NCBI GenBank assembly: GCA_023213395.1
Contig: CM041465.1
Span: 168,647,741-168,711,740 of the forward strand
Length of the DNA stretch: 64,000 bases
Origin: Cycas panzhihuaensis
Lineage: Eukaryota; Cycadophyta
Direction of reading: 5' to 3'
Of this stretch, positions 1 through 9,130 are shown one piece after another. Position 1 is the first letter of the stretch. Each line of letters opens with the position of its first letter. The notes under the pieces were generated by a model. That model was not told the DNA's origin. It ran no database searches and worked only from the letters and a program-made list of their open reading frames with translations. The translations under genes were made by a program, and so were the position numbers.

Positions 1-65
1 TATAAACTACCACTTTGAAATGAGTATAAACTTCCACTTGTAGGAAAATAGATGCAGGCCCAAAT

Positions 66-140
66 AACGCTGATACCAAATGAAGAAGCTAAACCAAGCT
101 CTGATACCAGATGAAGGAGATAAACCAAGCTCTGATACCA
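66..140 (-). promoter_or_regulatory. Triplicated copia primer-binding-site motif
   Basis: Read on the minus strand, just inside the end of the LTR at 176-558, the motif TGGTATCAGAGC occurs at 125-140 and 94-109, with a weaker copy at 66-78. The two better copies are 31 bp apart. This motif is complementary to the 3' end of plant initiator tRNA-Met, the usual primer of Ty1/copia elements. One copy is normal, so the repetition is unusual. Each copy is followed by similar sequence (TTGGTTTA, CTTCATCTGG), so a unit of about 31 bp was duplicated. Confidence 0.7.
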
Positions 141-175
141 AATATAGATGTATATCAAATAGATCTAATACTAGA

Positions 176-558
176 TGAAGGAAAATAAAAGATGGAGAAA
201 AGGGTAGAACATAAACATATAATCAATACATTGTTGCATAAACAAAAAATCTTTTGTATTCAATCCATTGTTGAAAGAGAGAATTACAAATGTCTAAAAG
301 TAGGCGGTGTCTAAAGATACTAGGGTGGTTGCATACCCCTCCAAATATATAGTTTGAGGGAGGAGGGAAACTCCTCAACCCCTAAAATTCAAATAACAAT
401 ATAATATAACTTAACTTAACTCAAATTAAATCAAATCAACTTAATCTTACCTTCGACTTACCTACACATATGAGCACCCACATATATAAATTGGTGAGAG
501 TGAGGTGTGCACTCCTAGTTGGAAGGTAGGAGTGGGGTGATGATCATTGACTCCAATA
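176..558 (-). repeat. Copia-type LTR, copy 1
   Basis: About 383 bp, matching in reverse complement the LTR pair at 17223-17619 and 22910-23306 along its whole length. Shared landmarks include a GGAGTTTCCC-like stretch and a gtgtctttaaacac-like stretch. The minus-strand start is TATTGGAG (TG mutated to TA) and the end is CTTCA. The gag relic is on its upstream side (right) and the tRNA-Met priming motifs on its downstream side (left), so further internal sequence continues off the left edge. The element's other LTR was not found near 4.7-5.6 kb. Confidence 0.8.
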
Positions 559-579
559 ATCTCCTCCTTAATGGTCATC

Positions 580-1270
580 ATCAACAATGTCTTCTCTATA
601 AATTTGTGAAATTTATACTAAGATTTATCTTTTTGCTTGATCATTATCAACTCTTCTCAACCTTTTAGCAACGTGTGTCCTTTTACCATTGAGTAATGTA
701 AAAAATCTGTAAGTAAATGTAGCTTGATTCAAATGTGGAGGTGTGGTTGCAACTTTGACTTTATCTTCTAGAACTTTAACTTTGTTTTCTAAAGTCTATA
801 AGTTGTGAGCGACTGTCATATTATCATATTTCTCCCCCTCAAATGGAGGATCAGGTTCTTATCTAACAAGATGATCATGCATTTGACTTGAATCTTCCTT
901 GGTCTTTTCATTACAATCCACTTATTCTGGTACCTGTCTCACATGCTCAACAATATCAATATTAAATTCATTGAGGGTATCTCCCCCATAAGTAGAAATT
1001 AATATGTTCTATACAGATTTGGAAGTTGTTAGTTCACAAACTTTAGAAAACACATTATCATCTATAGTGCAAAATAGTATCCCTAAGGCTTCATTATCCT
1101 TTTTAAAGTTTTATTTAATACTAAGATCATATTCATCTTATAAATATTTCTAAAGATCATTTGTAATAAAATAATTTTACATTGTTTGATGCTATAGTGA
1201 AAAATTATGGCCATCAAATATAAGAAATTATACTTTATTAAGATTGATTCTCATTTTACTGAAAACTTTA
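580..1270 (-). pseudogene. Copia gag relic (UBN2-like), copy 1
   Basis: The reverse complement matches the gag relic at 22186-22760, for example the stretch around 925-1010 that reads on the minus strand as 'cttatgggggagataccctcaatg'-like sequence. In that relative it encodes features of the Ty1/copia Gag (UBN2/DUF4219 family), which binds RNA and forms the cytoplasmic particle. Here the frame is broken by stops and indels and no long ORF remains. It lies directly upstream of the LTR at 176-558, with no protease, integrase or reverse transcriptase between, exactly as in the copy at 17-23 kb. I infer that the family lost pol by internal deletion before these copies spread. Confidence 0.65.
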
Positions 1271-2700
1271 GTATATAAAAGGAATATACTTTTACCAAGT
1301 TAAAGAACTCAATAAATCAACAAATATAATAAACTTATAAGATATAATTTTAGATAAAATTTGAAATATAATGAATATATAAGCAAATTTTAAATATAAC
1401 TAAGATCTTCTTAATTATACAAATCTGAATTGAAACTTTGATGATGAAAAATAAAAAATTCTTGACCTCTTGATTTTTTAAATGAATACAAACTTTCAAT
1501 GCAAGAAATGACTTGCTTTTTCAATGCATAAAATCCTTTGCCTTGAAGAAGATATATAAAGATAAAAATTGAAATATACATGTATATTTTACTTTAGAAA
1601 AAATGAAGAAGAAACTTCAAAAAGACGAATTATACCCATTTAAGTTGTAGGTCCACTTGGGGTATCTTAAATGCTTAAGTTTAGTAGATTCAAAGTTGTA
1701 CTAAACAATTTTAGAATAAAGTGAAATTATACCAATATGAAGGTCAATAAAAAAACTATTCAATGGAACTGACCGTTTTAAAAATGAGTTCTTACAAGTT
1801 AATATTTTAATGAACAAAAGATATAGTCCTCCTTTTCAGGCTTAATAGGAGCTTGGGGTATAAAAGTATTATAAAATACTAGTAGAAAATTTGTGGTGCA
1901 ATGTAAAAAGGTCAAATAAAGTTTAGAGAGCTACTTCATATATTTTCAATTGAAAAAATTAAAAAATAATATATAAAAATATGTAATAATAAAATTTTTG
2001 GAGGTTATTATGTACCTAAATTTTGATGACTTTGAAAATTAGTAAAAGTACTTTAAAACTTATAAATAATAGTGTCAGTGTGAAGAGAAGTGAGTTAGCT
2101 TCCTAAGAGAACTGATAGATCTAAATTCTGATGTAAAACAAAAAAGTTATAATAGAAATAACAGTAAGTACTTTTATGTGAAAGTGTTTAAAAAATGCTA
2201 AAGTGTCACTTTCACTGATTAAAATAAATTATAAAAAATAAAATGAATAGATGGTGATGAAGTTTACTAATAATATATAATTATAGAACAAATCTAGGTA
2301 GAAAATAATCTCCCAGTGATAAAATATAATTTGATAAAAAATGGTTTTTGTAAAAATAGTTTAAAACAGCTTTAAAAATGAATGATCGACTTTAAGTTGA
2401 TTAAAAGTAGGTCAAATTAGCTCCGAATAGGACATATGACTAGTCGAAATCATACTTCAGAAAATTTTGGATGCAATGGGATAGGTTTCGTTAGAAACCA
2501 ATGATCTAGTCAAAATATATGGTAAAAATTTGCCAATACCCTATGTGAAAAAAAAAAAAAAAAAAATATTATAAAACTAAAAAAACCCTTTCAAAGAAGA
2601 GGCTAAGGGTCACGTGATGGCTTAATAAAATTGAGGGCTAAAGTGTAAAGGGGCTTAAACTTTTAAAGCCTGGTTTCTAAAAATATATAATTTAATTTAA
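1271..2700 (-). mobile_element. Internal non-coding region of copia-type element, copy 1
   Basis: The reverse complement aligns with 20760-22180 of the related element, including the regions around 2390-2530 and 2040-2180, at clearly recognisable similarity. No coding potential was seen on either strand beyond short chance ORFs. It contains a run of 18 A at about 2550-2567. Confidence 0.65.
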
Positions 2701-2939
2701 TTTTTTAAATCTTTATAAAAAATAAAAAATATATTTGAAAAACTCGCAGCATTGTCATTGCCGCCACGTTGTGCTCTGCATATGTGACCTTTAAACTCTA
2801 GTTTGAGTCTAAACTTCAAAGGTTCAAATGCCCCCCCTAGTCCATCCAAATGTTTTATCTTTGAATACAATGAGGTTTGGGTTAACGAAGAACGATTACA
2901 TAGGGTTTGTATCAATTTCTTCTTTATCTTTGCAGGATG

Positions 2940-4050
2940 AACTTTAGCATACTATATTTTCATATTTGAAAGATGTAGGAGTAGATGCCCACTATGAGTC
3001 TGGTGGATCTGCTCTACCTATTGGGTTAGGTTGTCTATGCTATATAGACCCTCATGGAAAGAGGTCAAGTCGGAGTCTTTGATAGGGCAATTACAGGTGT
3101 AGCCTCATAGACCTGGGTTAGGATTCTAGGGTCACCATTTTTATTCTTGGTCAACCAACTATAGGTGGAGATTCTAACAGGGCTGCAGGAGGCATTAGAA
3201 AAAATATGCAATAGTGAAGAATATAGAGGCAGCTTATGAAGAGAGAAAAACTCTGCTATCGATGCATTTGTGGCAAACAGTCACAAGAAGAGATCAAAGA
3301 AATGCATATACTCACCAAAGAAGAGTGTTAAATCTTCATAAGACGGGGATGAGCTTCTTCAATAAGAGGAGAAACAACCCGTACCAACAAATCCCACTAT
3401 CTAAGCCTAAAGGTAATAGTTGGAAGTATTGCAGGTGGCCCTTGATAGAAACACACTTGTTTATTTAGAGATAGGTTGTAGAAAAAACTTGATTGTTGTT
3501 CTCCTAATAAATGAAATTGTAAATCAATTGAGAAGAAAAAGGAAAAAGAGGGTTATTATTTTCCTTGCACCCATTCTTCACTTGGTTATCTAGAAATCTG
3601 AAGTCATAAGAATAAACACAGACTTAAAAGTTGTAGAAGAATTTCAGTGGTTGAATTCAGTACTTGCTCTAAGAGAAGGCATAATTGCCTCAATTCATAA
3701 TAGATTGTTGGAATTTTAGGAAAGTACAGGGAAGTTCAGGGCATTGAATTCAATGTCATAATCTAACTTTTTAGAGAAGGCAATGACTTGTTATGTTGTG
3801 TATATGTACTCTAGATATAACTGACAGAGCTATATGTTTGTTTTTGTATCATCTAGAGAGATGGAGGAGATCTAAAGATGCCTTGGGCTTCTGTTGAGCC
3901 TATAACTTGTACAAAAAAAGTGTAAATAATATTGGAGGAACTTTAGAGCACCTTGAAAAATAGATGTAAATAATATTCCTGTTATTAAAGAAGTTAATGA
4001 TGCAATTTATTCTTATGAGTTTATTCCAAAAAGAGGAAAGATGACAAAAG
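2940..4050 (+). pseudogene. Unidentified coding-like insert in copia-type copy 1
   Basis: This stretch occupies the variable middle of copia-type copy 1 and has no counterpart in copy 2 at the same place, where a kinesin fragment lies. On the plus strand, antisense to the element, 3613-3790 reads as a coherent peptide with only two stops, containing WLNSVLALREGIIASIHNRLL and, after a stop, ESTGKFRALNSMS. Shorter open stretches occur around 3214-3468. I do not recognise the protein. The mix of charged and hydrophobic residues looks like decayed host coding sequence rather than random AT-rich DNA. It could also be part of a lost transposon ORF. Confidence 0.35.
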
Positions 4051-4179
4051 TGTTAAGTTTTTTTCTTTTTTTTCTTTTTAGTTAAAAAAGAATAATCTTT
4101 GTATAATATGTATATCACGAAAGAGATATTTCAAAAAAATTTATATTTATATAGAAAAGAATGAAAAATCTAGTGATTC

Positions 4180-4720
4180 AATAAAGCCACAAATGAAAAT
4201 AGATTTTTTTTTAAAATATATTGAAGAAAATATATTAAATAAATAAAATATATATATATTTATATCTTAGATTTTTTAAATATACTTCGAGAAGATATAT
4301 CAAAGAAATGAGAAAATATATGTTTAAATCTGAATAAAAATGAAGAACCTGGTAATGCAGTTGTGGCGAATTTATAAAAAATGGACTTCTGACTCTTCGA
4401 GTAGACATATCTGCTATAGTATAACTTCTCTAGAAAGTTTGTTAGGCTAAATATGCACCAAATCTTGCATAGATATGAAAAAAGATTTTGAGTAAATGGA
4501 ACAAATATATAAAAAAAGAGTCAAATATATGATAAAATATGTAGATCTAGAGAAAATATTACAGATCTGAAGAAAATATTATAGATCTGAAGAAAATATT
4601 ACAGATCTAAAGAAAGTTATTACAGATCTAAAGAAAAATATTGCAGATCTAAAGAAAATATTGTAAATCTAGTGAAAATATTAAATATATAAAAAAAATA
4701 AGGGAGGATCTTAACAGGGG
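4180..4720 (-). mobile_element. AGATCT-rich 5' internal region of copia-type copy 1
   Basis: AGATCT/AGATCTAAAG repeats every 20-35 bp between about 4540 and 4680. The reverse complement matches the AGATCT-rich stretch at 18180-18420 in copy 2, and 4310-4500 matches 18450-18620. In both elements this region is near the 5' end. It holds no ORF. Confidence 0.55.
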
Positions 4721-5327
4721 GTAGGATCCTAAAAGCTTCTTATCCCTAGTAGAAGCCAACGAGAAATTCAGTATACTTAGATGACTAGTTGTTTATTAAG
4801 TAAGATTAATTTTTTATTTGGTAAATAACATGCTTTCTTCGTAATATATTATATAAATATGGTTTTTATTCTATATTTGTATAATCTGTCATAAGTATAA
4901 TATGAGTTATATGAATTTTTCTCGAGAGATTTATATTATTCTATCTTTTATTTTTATAAATTTACTACTATTTGTTTTAGGTGGTTTTATGTTTATAGAA
5001 ATGGAATAAGCAAACTTTTCACTTACTCCCTTGTATCTTTTATTTGTTTTCTATTTTTCACTCTTGCTTATAATCTTTTTCTTTTTAGAACCACCTTACT
5101 ATGAAGTGAGTATAAACTACCATGTATATACTATGACAAAAATCCAAAAAATAAAATAAAACTACAAAAGAATTAAAAAAAAAAAAAGAGAAAATAGTAA
5201 AATTACTATATCTTTCTTTGGACTATCATACTGATAAATGTATCTTATGTTTAATCTATAAAAGGAAAATAAGGGGAAAAAAGGTTTAGAGTCAATCATT
5301 CATACACAAGTTTTTAAGAGAAAGTGA

Positions 5328-5368
<41 letters not shown>

Positions 5369-5649
5369 AAAGATATGGTATATCTATCACTTATGTGACT
5401 TATCATATATAGTTAAGGCTCACAAAATGACTCTCACCTCCCTCTTATTTCCTTATACAATATAAAATACACTCATCTGTGATCCCTGATGAGATCTCTC
5501 TTGAGCTCTTAACTCTATCTTCTCCTCTCTACTTAAAGTCTACCCATGTGTAGATTCTCTACAAGGTGGAAGGTGATGTCCCTACCATAATATGGCACTC
5601 CCTGATGGAGTAACTCATGCTCCTACTTATGCTAATATCATCTTATATA
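4721..5649. other. Unassigned AT-rich flank of element 1
   Basis: No gene was seen. The stretch 5092-5130 resembles 1-44 (AGTATAAACTACCA). An (AT)n microsatellite lies at about 5330-5368. The pre-insertion site of element 1 reads from 5649 straight into 16508 once the element and one GATGA copy are removed. Confidence 0.5.
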
Positions 5650-5813
5650 GATGATGTTTCCCAGCTACTAGGAATGGACTTGAGACACATCGACGCAGGT
5701 TTGCTCAGGTATATTTTCTTACTTTTCTTGCCTATGTTAATTAAGGTAATTTAGAGTAGGTTGCTTGACATCTGCACCGCTGCCGCGTTGATTGCACCTT
5801 GCTCATAATGCAT

Positions 5814-5871
5814 GTGCCTAACGGCACGCCTTGACTATGTGACTCACGGTAGGGCATTCCTCAACGAATGC
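5814..5871 (+). promoter_or_regulatory. Two adjacent conserved LTR hairpins (element 1 5' LTR)
   Basis: GTGCC-TAAC-GGCAC at 5814-5827 and GCATTC-CTCAAC-GAATGC at 5854-5871 are perfect inverted repeats. The same stems occur at 14071-14084 and 14115-14132 (loop CTCAGC), and in element 2 at 36908-36921 and 36951-36967 (loop ATCGG). In the second hairpin the stem is kept while the loop changes, as expected of a structured RNA or a palindromic protein site. Confidence 0.6.
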
Positions 5872-6317
5872 GACACCCCGTATGGCATACAACCACTCAT
5901 GATGTCTCCAAAGTTTCCCAGGATTGTTTCTGCTAGTTTGCTTGTTCATGCTGCGACATGTCGTTTGCGTTGCCATCCTTTCTAAGTCAAACTCGATCCT
6001 TAGTTAGGACTTTTTGGGTTGTTTTGGGTGTTTGCCCACTGCCTGGGCATTCCCTCAGCTGATTTAATTCACAATTAGCTTCTATTTTTGCTTCAAAACC
6101 TGATTCTGCTGCTTATTTTTTCTTTTTTTTAGTTTCAGGCTGATACCACGGTAAACTAAGCGGTACCACAGAGTTTGTAGCGATCAGAGTTCTTGCATGA
6201 TGCACTGTTTGAAATTTAAAAAAAAGAGAACCACACGATAATTTCCGCTTTTTTCGTGAAACTGCCGCATGGCTTCGCTCGATTGGAGGCGCCCTGACAT
6301 CCCCAACGTTCACCTGC

Positions 6318-6328
6318 TATGAACAGGG
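6318..6328 (+). promoter_or_regulatory. Possible LTR core promoter
   Basis: The short A/T stretch GGGATAAAGG lies about 665 bp into the LTR. Older relatives have clearer TATA boxes at about 760 bp from the LTR start: TATATAAAT near 49865, CTATATAAT near 53917, and CTATTTATA on the minus strand near 36560. The equivalent site in element 2 is CATAAAAAC near 37438. I infer the U3/R border lies just downstream. Confidence 0.35.
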
Positions 6329-7289
6329 GATAAAGGGAATTTTCCTCCCATTTTCCAGGGCTTTTTGCCCATTTTCCAATTTTTCAAGAAGATTTTCCAA
6401 GAGACTGCACACAGGAAAAGATAGAAAACACATCAAGTTCATGCACAAAGAATCGAGGAGGGTGAACCAGGCTGCCATCAGTGGATTTTGCAGGGCCATT
6501 GCTGCCCCTTACTACTCTCCATAGCTAGCTTTATTCCCCTTGCAGTTGCTCAGAGATTCAAGGGACTTCTTCAACCAAGAAGTTGCCCCAAAGACTTACT
6601 TCACAGCTCCAACTTTACAATGAACTTCTTCCATCTACACTTCAGCAAGACATACTCATAATCAGCCTCCATTTGACCTCCATTGATGCTGTTCCTAGTG
6701 GCAGGAAGCATGCTTGACCTTTCTACATAAGGTACCCCTTAGTTTTGCTTGCAATTTCTTGTATTTTACTTGCATTTTTCCTTCTTTTCTCTTGTACTTC
6801 CTTCTCTTTTTTTTACTTGCAAACCTTTGGGCATACTTGCAATCTTTTTTCCATTTTTACTAGCAAGCATTCCACCTCTCTTTTCTCCCTGCATTACCTC
6901 TTTTACCCCATAACAGAAAGTGACTATCATTGGCCATAGCTGCCCCGTAGTGCTATCTTGACCCAAAATCCACTTTCCTGGTATTTCTTTGGAGTCCCTC
7001 ATTTTCTCCAAGCCTTCTTTTACTCCTTCCTCGGTCAGCCAGAGTAAGGGAGCATACACGAGGATTCGAGGGAGGTAGGCGGGGTTCCGTCCCCCATTGC
7101 CGTCCTTCTCCCCAAGGGTTCCGTCCCTTGCCCTCTTCCCCTTACTGTACACGCTGTCTCAAGGAATGGGTCGAAGGAGTTTAGGGGATTGTGTCAGGGC
7201 ATCCGGACCGGTTTGGGATTATCCGCATCCACCTTGTTACCACTTGGCATTCCTTTCCCGAGTCCTTTGGAGACCTCCCGTGGGTGAGT

Positions 7290-7306
7290 TAGCCATCCTG
7301 AGGCTA
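7290..7306 (+). promoter_or_regulatory. Conserved LTR hairpin TAGCC/GGCTA
   Basis: TAGCC-ATCCTGA-GGCTA. The stem is unchanged in the 3' LTR (loop ATCCCGA) and in both LTRs of element 2 (loops ATCCCGA and ATCCA). It is preceded by a conserved CGTGGGTGAGT. Confidence 0.55.
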
Positions 7307-7472
7307 TATTCAGTTCCGCTTTATGTGTGTGTGTAGCATTTGGTAGTGTAGGAGTATCTCGTGCACTCTTACTTCGTTTTTGCTATATTCTAACACATAG
7401 CTTAGTTTATTTAGTTGAGTTGATTTCAGTTTGCAACACATATATATATATATCTCCTTGTATATTTTGTAG

Positions 7473-7488
7473 CCTCTCTCCTGAGAGG
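7473..7488 (+). promoter_or_regulatory. Conserved LTR hairpin CCTCTC/GAGAGG
   Basis: CCTCTC-TCCT-GAGAGG. In the 3' LTR the loop is TCCC, and in element 2 (38524-38539) it is TTTC. The six-base stem is identical in all copies checked. Confidence 0.55.
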
Positions 7489-7514
7489 AAGGTGCTTTTC
7501 GTGCTTTCTTGCAG

Positions 7515-7646
7515 GATCACGTTGGTGGAGGTGGTACGTGGAGCGAACCCATTGCCGGTTAGCTCCCATACAGTATTCTCTCTCCCTTAGTTTTGAGTTT
7601 CCATTTTGTCCTTTCATTTCATTTGGTTTCGCATGCTCGCGGGGAG
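7515..7646 (+). other. Splice-like 132-bp segment within the LTR
   Basis: It is preceded by a pyrimidine-rich tract ending TTTCTTGCAG (7505-7514) and followed by GAG/GTAAGTGA, a near-perfect plant 5' splice site (GT at 7647). The spacing is the same 132 bp in the 3' LTR (15764-15895, acceptor TTGTAG). Element 2 keeps both signals (acceptor AG 38564-38565, donor GT 38705). Whether the transcript is spliced cannot be seen from DNA. Confidence 0.35.
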
Positions 7647-8153
7647 GTAAGTGAACCCCCTCACCACCGTCAACCGGCGTCGCATGCGTGGAGAAAGGAG
7701 AAAGAGGGAGCGGAGATTCGTGAGATCGATCGTACTTCTACCTCAAATGCCGGATCCAGGTATTCCTCACGTTTCCTTCGTGTTTCCCCCTTATATTATT
7801 CTTGTCCTTTTTGCACTTGCCTGATAGACAAGAAAGGATAAAAAACATAAAGGGAAAGGAAAAATATTTGTTTCTTTGCATTTACTTTTCTGCACTAGTT
7901 TCTTGCTTTACGTAGCATAGTGTAGACACTCCCCTTTTGTGTCAAACCTGAGCTATCCCTTTTGCTGTTTGCTTGTGCGTTGGATCAGTTGTCCCCCTTT
8001 GCCTTTGTTGCCTTCTCATTGCCTTGAGAAGCCTTGAGGCGCCTCCTCTCCTTCACGACCATCCGGAAGGTAGGAAGGCCTCGCTTTGCATGGCTACACC
8101 GGAAGCAACCAGCACCTTGCGATCCGAACCCGCTTGGCCAAGACGGACGTCCT

Positions 8154-8171
8154 GCGAGGTAAGGTCCTCGC
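8154..8171 (+). promoter_or_regulatory. Conserved LTR hairpin GCGAGG/CCTCGC
   Basis: GCGAGG-TAAGGT-CCTCGC. In element 2 the corresponding site is CGAGG-TATGAT-CCTCG near 39200. It lies about 80 bp before the LTR end, so it would be in U5 of the RNA close to the primer-binding site. Confidence 0.5.
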
Positions 8172-8248
8172 CGTCTAGCCTAGTTAGCATAGTGTTTTTA
8201 TATCCTTTTGCTGGACGTAGGATCACCGCCCTGCAGAGAGCGTTTCAC

Positions 8249-8266
8249 TGGCGACCATACTGGGGA
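8249..8266 (+). promoter_or_regulatory. Primer-binding site of element 1
   Basis: TGGCGACCATACTGGGGA begins one base after the LTR end and starts with the TGG expected from pairing with a tRNA CCA end. Element 2 has TGGCGACCATCTTGGGGC at 39288. It resembles Tat-lineage primer sites. The exact tRNA was not determined. Confidence 0.7.
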
Positions 8267-8346
8267 CTGCCAGTTAGGAAGCTAAATTCGCTTCTCTCTT
8301 CCGTTGGTGTTCTTGCCTCTAGGTGAGTTCTCGTTCCGTGTTTTCC

Positions 8347-8363
8347 GTTGGGCAACCCCCAAC
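8347..8363 (+). promoter_or_regulatory. Leader hairpin downstream of primer site
   Basis: GTTGGG-CAACC-CCCAAC, a perfect six-base stem about 80 bp after the primer-binding site and 160 bp before gag. The identical hairpin is at 39381-39397 in element 2, although nearby sequence differs. The position is typical of RNA dimerisation or packaging signals, which is an inference. Confidence 0.45.
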
Positions 8364-8521
8364 GCACTTGCATCTCTTTTCTTCTTTTCTCTTTCTGTCC
8401 CTTCTAACAACGCTCGTAAAGGCGTTCCATGTGACGTTTCTCGCGTCGCTTGCGAGGTTTGCCTCCATTGCTAGAAGGCCAATCGCCTCGTTCCCTTCCG
8501 TCGTCGAACCCCAAGTCGACA

Positions 8522-9130
8522 ATGGAAGGTTACCTGTCTGATTGGGCTTACCATTCTATGGCTTCGGGAACTCAAGAGTTCCCTGCCTCTATGCCAGAAT
8601 CCGCCCATGAGGGTGATGATTCTATATACTACCCTGATGACCATTTTCACCCTGGTGACTTTCGCCCTTCCTCCCATGCGGCGGAAAGTTCAGCTGCTCA
8701 TGAGACTCACCATCCCACGGGTGAGCCTTATGAGGAGCGTCCCAAGGGATCCCCTACGTTCGAGATCCCGTCAACTTCGTATGGCTATGAGGATACCCCT
8801 CCTACTGACGTAGTCGAGGTAATTAGCGAGTATTTCCGAGCAACTCGCCGCCAGCCGCACCCTAGATGGTTTGAGGAAATGTTGCGCAACGTAGCATCTT
8901 CCTCATCCATCCTCGCACCTTCTACAACGATCGATGCTCCTGCCCGCATATGCTCGTCCTATGCCGTGTCTACCCCGGCTCCTAGGGCAAGCGTTGCATC
9001 GCCCGCTCTTAGCCGCAATCCTGTTTCTTCAGGACCCGCTTGTGGCATGACCTTTCCCCAACTCAGGGTCAACATGCTGCTCCCTAGCCAAACGCATGCG
9101 CCACCTTCAAATGTGGCACATGCTCCCTAA
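8522..9130 (+). CDS. gag: Gag N-terminal region (frame 1 part)
   Basis: This ATG is chosen because the same start context is present in element 2 at 39548 and the reading frame is the first long one after the leader. About 202 residues, rich in Ser, Pro, His and acidic residues, with DSIYYPDDHFHPGDF near residue 37 and FEEMLRNVASSSS near residue 120. No named domain is visible; it is the variable N-terminal part of a plant gypsy Gag. The frame stops at 9128-9130, while the next reading frame (+1) is already open by 9096, where the Gag core continues. This is either a frameshift mutation or a sequencing indel; a programmed +1 shift is possible but no known slippery site was recognised. Confidence 0.6.
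   Translation: MEGYLSDWAYHSMASGTQEFPASMPESAHEGDDSIYYPDDHFHPGDFRPSSHAAESSAAHETHHPTGEPYEERPKGSPTFEIPSTSYGYEDTPPTDVVEVISEYFRATRRQPHPRWFEEMLRNVASSSSILAPSTTIDAPARICSSYAVSTPAPRASVASPALSRNPVSSGPACGMTFPQLRVNMLLPSQTHAPPSNVAHAP

Larger units (their letters stand above)
5655..8247 (+). repeat. 5' LTR of element 1
   Basis: Pairs with 13910-16502. It starts TGTTTCCCAGCTACTAGG and ends GCGTTTCA. Internal landmarks are small perfect hairpins, a splice-like exon (7515-7646), an (AT) run near 7440 and conserved islands shared with the LTRs of element 2. ORFs within it are not conserved between copies and are not genes. Confidence 0.92.

Noticed and set aside
2800-2850. GGTTCAAATGCC at about 2819, resembling a tRNA T-arm
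   Set aside because: No acceptor, D-arm or anticodon pairing could be found around it.
5330-5368. (AT)n tract as a terminal inverted repeat of a small DNA transposon
   Set aside because: It is a plain microsatellite; no terminal inverted repeats or target duplications were found around it.
6745-7152. Overlapping ORFs on both strands repeated in both LTRs of element 1 (also 14995-15345)
   Set aside because: They recur only because the LTRs are recent duplicates; the frames follow pyrimidine-rich low-complexity DNA.
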